DNA from: Bacteroidota bacterium
GTDB taxonomy: Bacteria > Bacteroidota > Ignavibacteria > Ignavibacteriales > Melioribacteraceae
Assembly (NCBI GenBank): GCA_018829205.1
Contig: JAHJUE010000010.1
Span: 62,001 to 126,000, forward strand
Direction of reading: 5' to 3'
Length of the DNA: 64,000 nt
Shown here: one piece after another, positions 24,807 to 34,730 of the stretch
How the letters are laid out: each line of letters starts with the position of its first letter
How positions within the stretch are numbered: position 1 is the stretch's first letter
Notes under the pieces: model-generated
The model's database searches: none
Told to the model about the DNA's origin: nothing
What the model saw: the letters and a program-made list of their open reading frames with translations, nothing else
Made by a program: the position numbers and the translations under genes

Positions 24807-27800
24807 TTAATCTAGAAATTGAGTTAGTTCTTTTTGTAATTGTATTTTTATTCTTAATAATAATTCCTGCCAATCGTCAAATTTTTTCTGTCTGAATAAT
24901 TTCATTGTCGGATACCAGGGACTTTCGTCAGTATCTTTAAACCAGCGCCAATCCGCTTTATATGAAAGTAGTGTCCAAACTTTTTTGCCGAGTGCTCCGG
25001 CTAAATGCGCAACGGATGTATCAACGCTTATAACCAAATCAAGATTATTTATAATCGCCGCTGTATCATTAAAATCTTTTATTTGTCCTGATAAATCTAC
25101 TATGTTATAATCGGCCATCATTTGTTGGTTTTGTACTGCGGTATCGCCAATTTGAAGGCTGAAAAATTGGAATTCTCTAAGTTCGGTTAAAACAGAAAAC
25201 TGTTTTAACGTGCTTGCGCGATGAATATTATATAAAGGTTTTTTACCTTCCCATACTAATCCGATTTTTACTTTAGATTCGCGACCACCCGATTGACAAA
25301 TTTCTGAGAACCAGCCTCGCCAGTATTGATTTGTTTTTTCATCTGCTTTGATATACGGAACGTTTTGGGGCAAATTTTCAAATTCCGAATTAAAATACTT
25401 GGGAAGACTTAGTAGAGGAACCTGATAATCATGTTCAATATTTTTTAAATCAAAAACTCCTCTTTCGAATACAGCATCGACACCGGTGCAATTTTTCATT
25501 AATTTTGAAAGCGCCGAATGGCATTCAAAATAAACTATGGCGCCAAGTTTTTTAAGTTCATTAATATACCGCGCGAAGTTTAGCGTATCGCCGTAACCCT
25601 GCTCATCAAAAACAAGAATTACTTTTCCTGAAATATCTTTTGTGTCAAGTGAAGGTCTGCCGAAATTTCTTACGTGATATTCTTTTTTCTTCAGTCTCCA
25701 TTCGTATTCGTTTAATCCTTCTTCAAATCTTCTGTCTTTAAGCAGTATTAAAGATTTATTAAAATGAGCGTCGGCATAATCCGGACTTATTTCCAAAGCT
25801 TTGTTAATTGTGTTTAACGCTTTTCCGGTTTCTCCAAGAGTATCATAACAGTTGGAAATATTCAGGTAAGCCTCTGCATAACCCGGATGTATTTCAATTG
25901 CTTTTTGAAATAACTCAACCGCTGTTTTAAAATCACCTTTTAGATCAAAAATAATTCCAAGGTTGTTTAATGCGATTGGATTGTTGTTATTAATTTTTAA
26001 GGACAGCATCAGGCTATTCGCAGCATCATCAAGTCGCATTAAATCTTTTAATATAATTCCGATATTGTTTAAGGCATTATAATCGGTAGGATTAAGCTCA
26101 AGTGTTTTATTATAATTCTCCAACGCGGAAGGCAGATTGTTCTGAAGATGAAAACAATAGCCTAAATCGAAATATATAGCCGATGTTAGTTGAGATTTCG
26201 GAATATTCTGCAAAACCGTTTTAGCTTTTTCAACTTTATTCTCATCTAAAAGCCGGCGCGCTATTAATCTTTGTTCTTCCGAATCGGAATGAATATTTCT
26301 CGCATTATTAACTTCGTTTTTTTTATTTAATACCCAATTTGAAAATTCCATTTCCACTTTATTAAACAATGAATTCCAGTCGCCCGGTTTTTCCTGTCTG
26401 AATAATTTCATTGAGGGATACCATGGCGAATCATCTCTGTTTAACAGCCAGCGCCAATCCGGAAGATAAGGAAGTAAGGTCCATGTGTTTTTATTTAAAG
26501 TTCCCGATAAATGGGCAACGGAGGTTTCAACTGTTATAATAAGATCAAGTTTGTTAATAACTTCCGCCGTATCTAAAAAATTGCGTAGATAAGGAGCCAG
26601 GTTATGAACATTTTTAAATTTATTGCAAGCTACATCAATATCTCTTCCCGAATCTTTCTGCAGACTGTAAAATTCAACCTCACTATTATTAACGAATAAC
26701 CTTTCAAAACTTTTTAAATTGGTTGAACGGATATGATCATTTCCATTATCAGGATTCCCTGCCCATACAAAACCGACATTTATTTTTTCCGCATTTATCG
26801 GAAATTCATTATTTGCAACATTTCTTAAATTTAAGATTTCATTACATGTGGGTATATTATTAGTAGTTGTGTTAAATATTCCTGCTAAAGAAAGCAGAGG
26901 CACATAATAATCATATTCTAAATTTTGGAAATCAGGATTTTCTGAATCGATAACTTTCTCAAGATATTCATTTCCCTTATAAAGCCCCGATAAAGATTGA
27001 GGACAGACAAATATAATATTGTAATCAAGCTCTTTAATTAATCTTAGGTATCTTGAGAACTGAATTATATCGCCTATGCCCTGTTCCGAATAAACAAGTA
27101 CGGTTTCACCGTTGCCTGGTTTTGGACGCCAAATCGGTATTGCATTATTTTTTATAATCTCAACAGGTCTTTTTAATCCCCAAAGGAATTCCTGCCAGCC
27201 TTGTGAATATTTTTCATTTAAGAGTAATATTATGCCTTTGGCAATATGAGCGTCTTTAAAGTTAATCTGTAATTTTATTGCTTCATCATAGTTTCTTATC
27301 GCGTCGTCAAATTTCTTTTCCAGTAAATAAGTATTTCCGATATTTAGATAAATTCCCGAGGTTAAAGGACTAATTTCTTCCGCTTTAAAAAACATTTCTC
27401 TAGCTTCGAAAAGTTTATTGTTTTTTTGAAGAACAAGTCCGAGAATATTTAACAAGTCAAAATTATTCTTGTCAATGTTATACGCTTTTTTCAAGTAATC
27501 TTCAGCTATATCAAATTCTCTTAACCTTCCGAAAATCTCACCTACTTTTACTAATAGATTAAAATCATTTTTATCCCTATCCAGAAGAATTAAATAATTG
27601 GCTGCTGCTTTTTTATAATTTTTAGTCTGTTCATAAATAATAGCAAGGGCTTCAACTGCTTCATAATATTTTGGATTTATTGACAAAGCTTGTTCAAAAT
27701 ATTTTATAGCGTTTGCCAAATCATTCTTAGATTTATAAAGCGAAGCCAGCCAAAAACATAATTCCGTATCTTCGCTGAACATGTTTATCAATTCTATATA

Positions 27801-29915
27801 TAGTTTTTGAGCTTTTTCAATTTCACCTTCAACATGATACTGAAATGCTTTAATCTTCTTGTCATAAAAATCTTTTATAAATTCTTCGCTATCATAATTA
27901 AGTAAGCTTTTCAATTCATTATTCAAATTTTCAAATACATCAAACCAATTCCCTGTCTGCGATTGCCTGAATAGCTTAACCGAAGAATACCAGGGTGAAT
28001 CGTCACGGTCCATTAACCATCTCCAATCCGGGACTTTTGATAACAGTACCCACGTATTTTTTCCAAGCGCTCCAGAAATATGAGCAGCAGCCGTATCGAC
28101 CGTAATTACAAGATCCAGATTAGAGATTATCGCTGCAGTTTCTTCAAAAGATTTAATTTCGTTTGACAAATCAACAACTTTTGTGTTGTTTAACTCATTA
28201 TCCTCATGCTTTAACTGCAGACTGTAAAAAGCAACGTCGTCGTTTTTTAACAAATTATTAAAATTTTCCAGATCACAAGATCGTTTAAAATCATACTCAT
28301 GATTTGCATTGCCTTTCCATACCAAACCAATTTTTAATTTTTTGTCCGTATATAATTTTTCTTTCCAATATTCTGCTTTCTGCTGATCTACTTTTAAATA
28401 GCTGTTTATCGACGGGATATTATTTAATTCTATCTTTAATATATTCGGAAGACTTAACAGGGAGATTTCATAATCATAATTTTCCGGGCAATTGTTTGTT
28501 AATTCAACAATTTCATCAATACTATCAAATTTTTTGTAAAGATTTATTAACTCTTTACGACATTTAAAAATTACAATCGCTCCAAATTCTTTTAATATAC
28601 TTAAGAATCTGATGAACTGAATTGAATCGCCGGCGCCCTGTTCATCGTGTACTAAAATTGTTTTGCCTTGTAAATTTTCCCCTTTCCATTCAGGTTTTAG
28701 AAAATTAGGTTTTACCAATTTCCCTTTTCCGCTATGGGCAGAAGATGTAAAAAATCTCCACTCATATTCTTTCCAGCCGTCGGAAAAATTTCCTGAGAGC
28801 AGAAGTGCAATTGCTTTGTTAAAATGAGCTGTGGCGTCGGAATTATTGATATTAAGAACTTCATTGTAATTCATAACAGCTTCTTCAATATTTCCCAATT
28901 CCAATAATGAAGCGCCTAGATTAATTTTTGCATCTGAATAATTCTTGTCCAGCTCTATTGCGGCTTTATAGTTTATAATTGCTTCTTCGTATTTTCCCTG
29001 CCGGTGACGCGCAAATCCGAGATTATTTAGAATCCGCGGGTCTATTTTATTTTTTAACGCATTTAAATAATAGCTCTCCGCTTTAATCCAGTTTTTTTCT
29101 GTTTTATAAATGTTGCCTAAATTAAAATTAAGCTCTGCCGATTCGTTATTTAAACGTTTTGCTGCTTTATAAAATACTTTCGCTTTTTCAAAATCATTTA
29201 GCTGTTCATTTACAAAACCCAGATTAAAAAGCACATCAAAGTTTTCCGGTATTATGTTATTTGCTTTTTCAAGATTTGATTTCGCATTTATAAAATCGTT
29301 TTCACTAATATTTATCAACGCGATATTGTAAAGAGCTTCTATATATTCTGGGTTTAATTCAACAGCTTTTGAATAATATTCTAATGCTTCTTTAACATAA
29401 CCTTGATTATGTAAAACCGCGCCAAGATTATAATTTGTTTCATCGTCGTTTTCATCTAATAACAAACTTGTCTTTAATACTTTTACCGCATTATTATAAT
29501 CGCCTGCAAGCTGGTAACAAATACCAAGGTTGTTATAAGCGCTCAAATAATTTTCATCTTCATTAATTGCCGCGGTAAACATTTTAACGGCATCTTCATA
29601 CCTGCCCATTGACTGATACGCAAGACCGAGATTATTTATAGCTTTAATATCAGAAGGGTTCTGAGAAATGCATTTGCCAAGGAATACTGAAGAAACATCC
29701 GGTTTCCCAAACTGAAGATACAGAGTGCCGAGAAGAAAGTTTAACTTCCCGTCGTCCGGATTTTCCTTAATCAACTCAAGATACCCTTTTTCCGCCTCTT
29801 CAAGGTTTCCGTTTTGATGATTAAGAATAGTTTGTTGTAGTTCTAATTCCAAAATCCCTTTTCCAATATTCCGTTTGAAACTTTCCCCAAAATTCGGAGA
29901 CTTTTTTTTATCCAA
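24807..29915 (-). CDS. Giant protein with three TPR + GT9-like glycosyltransferase modules
   Basis: A 1702-residue protein built from a triplicated unit: TPR repeats then a heptosyltransferase-like (GT9-type) domain. Modules: TPR about 25-375, GT about 400-670; TPR about 685-940, GT about 955-1230; TPR about 1240-1390, GT about 1400-1695. Each GT carries an EQGxGDxIQF-type motif (HDEQGAGDSIQFIRFL; YSEQGIGDIIQF; FDEQGYGDTLNFARY), a nucleotide-binding region (KIGLVWKGN), and D(T/S)xxAHxxGxLGK followed by DWRW and SPWY. It is directly upstream of flagellin copy 2, so flagellin glycosylation is the likely role (inference). The frame opens with TTG at 29915 without a clear ribosome-binding site; TTG at 29852 is an alternative. 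Confidence 0.85.
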   Translation of the reverse strand: MDKKKSPNFGESFKRNIGKGILELELQQTILNHQNGNLEEAEKGYLELIKENPDDGKLNFLLGTLYLQFGKPDVSSVFLGKCISQNPSDIKAINNLGLAYQSMGRYEDAVKMFTAAINEDENYLSAYNNLGICYQLAGDYNNAVKVLKTSLLLDENDDETNYNLGAVLHNQGYVKEALEYYSKAVELNPEYIEALYNIALINISENDFINAKSNLEKANNIIPENFDVLFNLGFVNEQLNDFEKAKVFYKAAKRLNNESAELNFNLGNIYKTEKNWIKAESYYLNALKNKIDPRILNNLGFARHRQGKYEEAIINYKAAIELDKNYSDAKINLGASLLELGNIEEAVMNYNEVLNINNSDATAHFNKAIALLLSGNFSDGWKEYEWRFFTSSAHSGKGKLVKPNFLKPEWKGENLQGKTILVHDEQGAGDSIQFIRFLSILKEFGAIVIFKCRKELINLYKKFDSIDEIVELTNNCPENYDYEISLLSLPNILKIELNNIPSINSYLKVDQQKAEYWKEKLYTDKKLKIGLVWKGNANHEYDFKRSCDLENFNNLLKNDDVAFYSLQLKHEDNELNNTKVVDLSNEIKSFEETAAIISNLDLVITVDTAAAHISGALGKNTWVLLSKVPDWRWLMDRDDSPWYSSVKLFRQSQTGNWFDVFENLNNELKSLLNYDSEEFIKDFYDKKIKAFQYHVEGEIEKAQKLYIELINMFSEDTELCFWLASLYKSKNDLANAIKYFEQALSINPKYYEAVEALAIIYEQTKNYKKAAANYLILLDRDKNDFNLLVKVGEIFGRLREFDIAEDYLKKAYNIDKNNFDLLNILGLVLQKNNKLFEAREMFFKAEEISPLTSGIYLNIGNTYLLEKKFDDAIRNYDEAIKLQINFKDAHIAKGIILLLNEKYSQGWQEFLWGLKRPVEIIKNNAIPIWRPKPGNGETVLVYSEQGIGDIIQFSRYLRLIKELDYNIIFVCPQSLSGLYKGNEYLEKVIDSENPDFQNLEYDYYVPLLSLAGIFNTTTNNIPTCNEILNLRNVANNEFPINAEKINVGFVWAGNPDNGNDHIRSTNLKSFERLFVNNSEVEFYSLQKDSGRDIDVACNKFKNVHNLAPYLRNFLDTAEVINKLDLIITVETSVAHLSGTLNKNTWTLLPYLPDWRWLLNRDDSPWYPSMKLFRQEKPGDWNSLFNKVEMEFSNWVLNKKNEVNNARNIHSDSEEQRLIARRLLDENKVEKAKTVLQNIPKSQLTSAIYFDLGYCFHLQNNLPSALENYNKTLELNPTDYNALNNIGIILKDLMRLDDAANSLMLSLKINNNNPIALNNLGIIFDLKGDFKTAVELFQKAIEIHPGYAEAYLNISNCYDTLGETGKALNTINKALEISPDYADAHFNKSLILLKDRRFEEGLNEYEWRLKKKEYHVRNFGRPSLDTKDISGKVILVFDEQGYGDTLNFARYINELKKLGAIVYFECHSALSKLMKNCTGVDAVFERGVFDLKNIEHDYQVPLLSLPKYFNSEFENLPQNVPYIKADEKTNQYWRGWFSEICQSGGRESKVKIGLVWEGKKPLYNIHRASTLKQFSVLTELREFQFFSLQIGDTAVQNQQMMADYNIVDLSGQIKDFNDTAAIINNLDLVISVDTSVAHLAGALGKKVWTLLSYKADWRWFKDTDESPWYPTMKLFRQKKFDDWQELLLRIKIQLQKELTQFLD

Positions 29916-29931
29916 GTTTCAAGATTCAAGC
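29911..29931 (-). repeat. Three heptad repeats CTTGAA-type at the glycosyltransferase start
   Basis: Minus strand reads GCTTGAA, TCTTGAA, ACTTGGA, three 7-bp units. The same heptad family occurs at 37534-37568. It overlaps the frame start at 29915. One register of it also mimics a σ54 -24/-12 pair (TGGC at 29933-29930, TTGA at 29922), so it is uncertain whether this is promoter or repeat. Confidence 0.45.
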
Positions 29932-30024
29932 CAGAATTTTAGTGTTCATTATTTAGAAAATATTTTGCGTTTTTGAGTGAAAAACAAATTTTTTGATTAA
30001 TCTTTTGTGATTATATAAACCATG

Positions 30025-30040
30025 TGCACAATATTGTACA
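30025..30040. promoter_or_regulatory. Near-perfect palindrome TGCACAAT/ATTGTACA
   Basis: A 16-bp inverted repeat with one mismatched pair in the divergent region between the 1702-residue and 728-residue glycosyltransferase genes. It would be a plausible operator if the plus-strand gene starts at 30157 rather than 30022. A TTGATT/TATATA-like promoter lies just upstream (about 29993-30017). Confidence 0.35.
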
Positions 30041-30156
30041 GTTATTATTCTTCGAATAATAAGCCGATTGACTTAATTGATGCGCTATATAATTATTATA
30101 AGGATGGTATTAAATTTGAACATAATTACTACTTAACCATAATTTATGAAGATTAT

Positions 30157-32208
30157 ATGAATTCAACAGAAAAATTAACAATATGGCTTTCTTACGTCTC
30201 ATATCCTGTTACAACCGCGGTATTTTTTGAAAGAGCTTTAAGAAAAAAATACAATGTAATAACTTGCGGTCCGGTGATTACCGATGAAGTGATTAAGAGA
30301 TGGAACCTTGAGAATATGAAATTGGAGGTTAAACCCCTTGATTTACCGCTTGACCCTGATGTTGATATTCTTGAAATATATAATCAAGCTCCCAAAGAGA
30401 TTAAACCGGATATATTTTTATGGATTGAATCGGTAAACGGGAATTACCCAAAGAATATTAAAGATTTGAATATTCCTACCGCATGCTACTTTGTTGATTC
30501 GCATTTAAATCTGCCTATGCATCTGGAATGGGGAAAGAATTTTGATTTTGTATTTATTGCACAAAGAGAATATATACCTGAATTTATTAAAGCCGGAATA
30601 CAAAATGTTTTCTGGCTGCCGCTGGCATGCGACAAGGAATTACTGAAATCTAACGGCGAGCAAAAGACACATAACTTAGGATTTGTCGGTTCAATATCCG
30701 GCAATAAAAGACGCGAACTTCTCCTTGCCCAGTTAATTAAAAACTTTAATCTTTATTACGAAAGATGTTTCTGGGATGAAATGGCACGAGTTTTTGCCGA
30801 ATCAAAAATAGTGTTTAATAATGCGGTTAAAGATGATCTTAATATGCGCGTATTCGAGGTTATGTCGACCGGATCATTCCTTTTAACCGATTTCGCTAAA
30901 AACAGCGGACAGGAAGAACTGTTTGTAAGAAATGAGGATCTGGCAGTTTATGAAGATTCTTTCATTTCTAATACTGCTCAATTTTACCTGGAGAATGATG
31001 AGCTGAGAGAAATAATTGTAAAACGCGGAATGGAACTTGTTCATAACGCGCACACATATTTTCATAGAGTCGAAGAATTATTAAACGTAGTACTCGGCAA
31101 AAATGAGACTACCCCAACAGCCAAACAATGGAGAAAAAGATCTTTGGAAAATATAAGCGTTTCTGAAAACGATATAAATAATTTAAAGAGAAGTTTTGTT
31201 ATCCCCGTTTTAGATTATTCGCCAGCAAGCCCGTTTAATATTAATACCCTGCTTAAAAGTCTTGAAAACATAGGCGGCAAAGTTATTGTGATATTTAATA
31301 ATGAAGAAGTCGCAAACGAAATGAAAAATCATCCTAGAATTGACTATTACACAATAATGAAAAAAAATGTAGGGGTTTCACGAGCATGGAATATTGGACT
31401 TCATATGTCGCAGACTCCAATCACATTTATATTAAACGCCGATTTAACAATTACGAAAGAAACAGTAGAAACACTTGAGCAGAATTTGATTCAATTGCCC
31501 GAGGCGGCAATTGTGGGTCCGCAAGGTTCTTATTTTAACTTCCATCAAAGCAAGGATTTAATGTATTTGGATAAGGGAACATTTAATGAGCCCACGGAAG
31601 TTGACGCCGTTTCCGGATTTTTATTTGCAGTAAAAACAAAATATTTTCATAACGGAACTTTAATATTCGAAAATAAGTTTACACCATGTTACTTTGAAGA
31701 ATGGGATACAGGACTTCAGATTAAAAAAGCAAATCTTAAAAGCTGGGCAGTTCCATGCAAAGGATATGAACACGAATGGAGCGGTTCGATTAGGGCGCTT
31801 AGAACAATAAAATATCTTGATAAAGAAGAAACAGCGGGACAAATATTAGAAAGAAATAAAAAGATCTTTTGGCAAAAATGGAAATTAATTGATGAAGAGA
31901 TTAAAATGAACGGCAGGGATACAATACTTAATAGTCTGCTCTTGGATAAATTCAACGTTCATGCCGATAATCTAATTTCAGAAAATAAAGTTGACGAAGC
32001 CATAAATATTTATAATCTCCTGCTAAAAGAATACCCCAAAGAAAAAAGCATATTAACAAATTTGGGAGTTCTGAATTATTATCAGGGCAATATTGATATA
32101 GCTAAAGAATATTTCCAAACTTCACTTTCAATTGATCCGGATTATGTAATCGCTAAAGAAAATTTAGATATGATTTTAAATGAAGGTAAATTAGAGGATA
32201 TTCAGTAG
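30157..32208 (+). CDS. CgeB-like glycosyltransferase fused to GT2 domain and TPR
   Basis: About 683 residues. The N-terminal part (to about 335) resembles CgeB/DUF3880 plus a GT1-like domain: SYPVTTAVFFERAL, PTACYFVDSH, LGFVGSISGNKR, and MRVFEVMSTGSFLLTDF. A GT2-type domain follows (about 345-580) with SFVIPVLDYS, VGVSRAWNIGL and a DxD-like NADLTI. The end is TPR (ILTNLGVLNYYQGNIDIA). The frame is open from an ATG at 30022, but that stretch is more AT-rich, lacks a ribosome-binding site and carries a palindrome, so 30157 is preferred with moderate confidence. It is one of only two complete plus-strand genes and belongs functionally with the surrounding glycan genes. Confidence 0.82.
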   Translation: MNSTEKLTIWLSYVSYPVTTAVFFERALRKKYNVITCGPVITDEVIKRWNLENMKLEVKPLDLPLDPDVDILEIYNQAPKEIKPDIFLWIESVNGNYPKNIKDLNIPTACYFVDSHLNLPMHLEWGKNFDFVFIAQREYIPEFIKAGIQNVFWLPLACDKELLKSNGEQKTHNLGFVGSISGNKRRELLLAQLIKNFNLYYERCFWDEMARVFAESKIVFNNAVKDDLNMRVFEVMSTGSFLLTDFAKNSGQEELFVRNEDLAVYEDSFISNTAQFYLENDELREIIVKRGMELVHNAHTYFHRVEELLNVVLGKNETTPTAKQWRKRSLENISVSENDINNLKRSFVIPVLDYSPASPFNINTLLKSLENIGGKVIVIFNNEEVANEMKNHPRIDYYTIMKKNVGVSRAWNIGLHMSQTPITFILNADLTITKETVETLEQNLIQLPEAAIVGPQGSYFNFHQSKDLMYLDKGTFNEPTEVDAVSGFLFAVKTKYFHNGTLIFENKFTPCYFEEWDTGLQIKKANLKSWAVPCKGYEHEWSGSIRALRTIKYLDKEETAGQILERNKKIFWQKWKLIDEEIKMNGRDTILNSLLLDKFNVHADNLISENKVDEAINIYNLLLKEYPKEKSILTNLGVLNYYQGNIDIAKEYFQTSLSIDPDYVIAKENLDMILNEGKLEDIQ

Positions 32209-32297
32209 TAATTTTTCGAATGCTTTGAAACAGGTAATATATTCTAAAGTTCGTTAGTATAAATGCTATTGGTGCAAAATAACGAGAATGAGAAGAA

Positions 32298-34259
32298 TTG
32301 ATTATAACTAAAATATTATTATTGACTTACTTAATAAAAGCGTATTCATTCGCTTTTGTACCGTTAAGTGAGTCTGATCAGACAGAACTTAGGGAGCTAA
32401 ACGATTCTTCAAAAATTGAATTAGTGTTGGATGAAGTATGGGACAAAAGAAGCAACGATCCTTTAAATGCTATTAAAATAGCGAACCTCGCAAAATCTTC
32501 GGCCGAAAAAATTAAAAATTATAGTCTGCTCGCCAAAGTCAACAATTTTTTAGGTGTTATATATACAAACATTGGCGCCAATGAAGTCGCTCTTGAATAT
32601 CATTTTGACGCATTAATTAAGAGCAAGGAAGCCGGTGATAAAATCCAGAAAGGTTATTCTTATAACAATATAGGCGGCATCTACAGAATTAAAAACGATT
32701 TCGTACCTGCATCGGAAAACATAGTTTCCGCGATATCAATTTTTGAAGATCTTAAAGACTTTAGAGGTCTGGCATACTGCAATATAAATATGGGTAGGGT
32801 TTTTAAAGACCAAGGTAATTTCGACAACAGTTTAAGTTACTTTAACAAAGCTCTGAGTTTTGCCAATCAAATTAATAATGAAGACTTAAGTTCAAGAATA
32901 CTTCTTGAAATTGCCGATATTTTATTTAAGAAAAAACATTTTGAAGAAGCGGAAAATATATATAAGCAATTGGAAAATATTTATCAGAAAAACAATTACT
33001 TAAAAGGACTTGCTGAAATTTGGAACGGATTAAGTGAGCTGCACCTAAATGAGAATAAATACAATGACGCAATTAAGTTTTCAAATAATGCTATTGAGCT
33101 TAACAGGAAAATTCTTAATACCGAAGGAGAAATTAACAACCTTAACAGCAGGGCGTTAATATACCTTGCGCTTAATCAAAAAAAATCGGGAGAAGAATCT
33201 CTTTCACTCTCATTGCAGAAAGCTATTGAAGTAAACGATCCGGATTTATTATTAAACTGTTATAAGGCGCATTATAAGTTTTATAAAAAAACCGGGGACA
33301 TAAATAAATCTTTTTTTTACTATGAAAAATTCATTAATCTGAAAGATTCCGTTTATACAAAGGAAGAGATAATAAAATTAAACGAGCTTGAATCTATATT
33401 AAAAATTGAAAAAGCCGAAAAGGAGAATCAAATTTTACAATATGATCTTAATCAGCAGATTATCCAGCGTAACTATCTAATAATCTCAATAATCCTGATT
33501 ATTTTTATCATAGGAATTATTACATACAGATTTTATGAAAAAAAGAAATTGAGCGAAGAATTAAAACAAATAAATTTGGTAAAAGATAAATTCTTTAAAA
33601 TAATTGCACATGATTTGCGCGGACCTTATTATGCAATATTCAGCGGAATAGAATTATTAAAAACGAATTATGACAATTTAAGCGAACATGAACGTAAATC
33701 AACTATTGAAACTATAGGAGAATTAATTAAATCCGATTATGATTTGCTTGAAAATTTATTGATCTGGGCTAAAAACCAGGGTAACTCAATTGAATTTTCA
33801 CCAGTGGATCTAAAAGTAAAACATATAATTAATAATGTTTTGAAATTATTCCATAATAATATTATTAGAAAGAATATTGCTGCAACTGTTGAATGCGCCG
33901 ATGATTTGATTGTTCAGGCCGACGAACAAATGCTAAATACTATTTTCAGAAATTTAATTTTAAATTCAATTAAATTTTCCAAACCCAACGGCGAAATACT
34001 TATATCGGTTTCCCTTATTAATAATAATAAGACTGAAATTATTATTAAGGATAACGGAATAGGAATGGATACAGAAACATTGAACGGATTGTTTATTAAT
34101 CCTGTAAATAAATCGGTTAGAGGGACCAAGGGTGAATCAGGTTCAGGTATTGGTCTGGTTTTAGTAAAAGAATTTATTGAACGGCACGGCGGGACTATTA
34201 CAGCGGAAAGCAAATTGGATGAAGGCAGCACATTTACAATTGTCCTGCCAGTTTCCTAA
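32298..34259 (+). CDS. Periplasmic TPR-type sensor histidine kinase
   Basis: 653 residues starting at TTG with AGAAG just upstream. A signal peptide (about 1-20) leads to a periplasmic sensor of TPR repeats (about 75-350), a coiled coil, one membrane helix (393-411) and a cytoplasmic kinase core with H438 in FKIIAHDLRGP, N-box NLILNSIKFS, DNGIGMD and GSGIGLVLVKEF. This build is common in Bacteroidota and Ignavibacteriales. No response regulator is adjacent; the STAS gene lies tail-to-tail with it 52 bp away. Confidence 0.92.
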   Translation: MIITKILLLTYLIKAYSFAFVPLSESDQTELRELNDSSKIELVLDEVWDKRSNDPLNAIKIANLAKSSAEKIKNYSLLAKVNNFLGVIYTNIGANEVALEYHFDALIKSKEAGDKIQKGYSYNNIGGIYRIKNDFVPASENIVSAISIFEDLKDFRGLAYCNINMGRVFKDQGNFDNSLSYFNKALSFANQINNEDLSSRILLEIADILFKKKHFEEAENIYKQLENIYQKNNYLKGLAEIWNGLSELHLNENKYNDAIKFSNNAIELNRKILNTEGEINNLNSRALIYLALNQKKSGEESLSLSLQKAIEVNDPDLLLNCYKAHYKFYKKTGDINKSFFYYEKFINLKDSVYTKEEIIKLNELESILKIEKAEKENQILQYDLNQQIIQRNYLIISIILIIFIIGIITYRFYEKKKLSEELKQINLVKDKFFKIIAHDLRGPYYAIFSGIELLKTNYDNLSEHERKSTIETIGELIKSDYDLLENLLIWAKNQGNSIEFSPVDLKVKHIINNVLKLFHNNIIRKNIAATVECADDLIVQADEQMLNTIFRNLILNSIKFSKPNGEILISVSLINNNKTEIIIKDNGIGMDTETLNGLFINPVNKSVRGTKGESGSGIGLVLVKEFIERHGGTITAESKLDEGSTFTIVLPVS

Positions 34260-34311
34260 ATTAAATTTATTACAAATAAATAATTAAAAACTTGTAAAAG
34301 CATTTGTATAA

Positions 34312-34650
34312 TTATCCAAAAGAAGAAATCGCTTCTTCCTCTGTTTTATAAGTATTAAAAATTGAAATTACCTTCGTTACCCTAAGCATTTTATTAACCT
34401 TTTCAGGAATACCGCAAAGTTTAATCATTCCTCCGCGGTTAGTTACAGATATATATGCACCCACGAGTTCTCCAATTCCGGCCGAATTAATGAATTCAAC
34501 ATTATCCAATTTGAAAAGAATTTTTTTATCGCCGTTATTAAGCAAATCGGTAATAGTTTTCTTTATGTTATATTCTCCTAAATTCATTGTTAGGAATCCG
34601 TTTAATTCAATTACAGATATATCATTAATTTTTCTTAATCTTAATTCCAT
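34312..34650 (-). CDS. STAS-domain anti-sigma factor antagonist
   Basis: A 112-residue protein of the SpoIIAA/RsbV type. The pattern VIELNGFLTM at the start, FKLDNVEFINSAGIGELVGA with the phosphorylatable S56, and a C-terminal RVTKVISIFNTYKTEEEA region match the family. Such proteins act in partner switching with an anti-sigma kinase, neither of which is seen nearby. GGAGA lies just before the ATG. It may regulate sigma factors or membrane traffic at a distance. Confidence 0.9.
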   Translation of the reverse strand: MELRLRKINDISVIELNGFLTMNLGEYNIKKTITDLLNNGDKKILFKLDNVEFINSAGIGELVGAYISVTNRGGMIKLCGIPEKVNKMLRVTKVISIFNTYKTEEEAISSFG

Positions 34651-34730
34651 TTTGTCTCCGTTAAATTCATAAATCCAAGGAGAAGGAACCTTTACTAAAC
34701 AGTATTAATTATATGTTTATTAAATACGTT

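Noticed and set aside
24800-24960. Possible σ28 promoter for flagellin copy 2
   Set aside because: The best candidate (GTCGGAT with a distant TTTA on the plus strand) deviates in several consensus positions and spacing.
30022-30156. 45-codon N-terminal extension of the CgeB-like glycosyltransferase
   Set aside because: No ribosome-binding site before 30022, higher A/T content than the gene, a palindrome in it, and no family similarity; the start at 30157 fits better. Not excluded.
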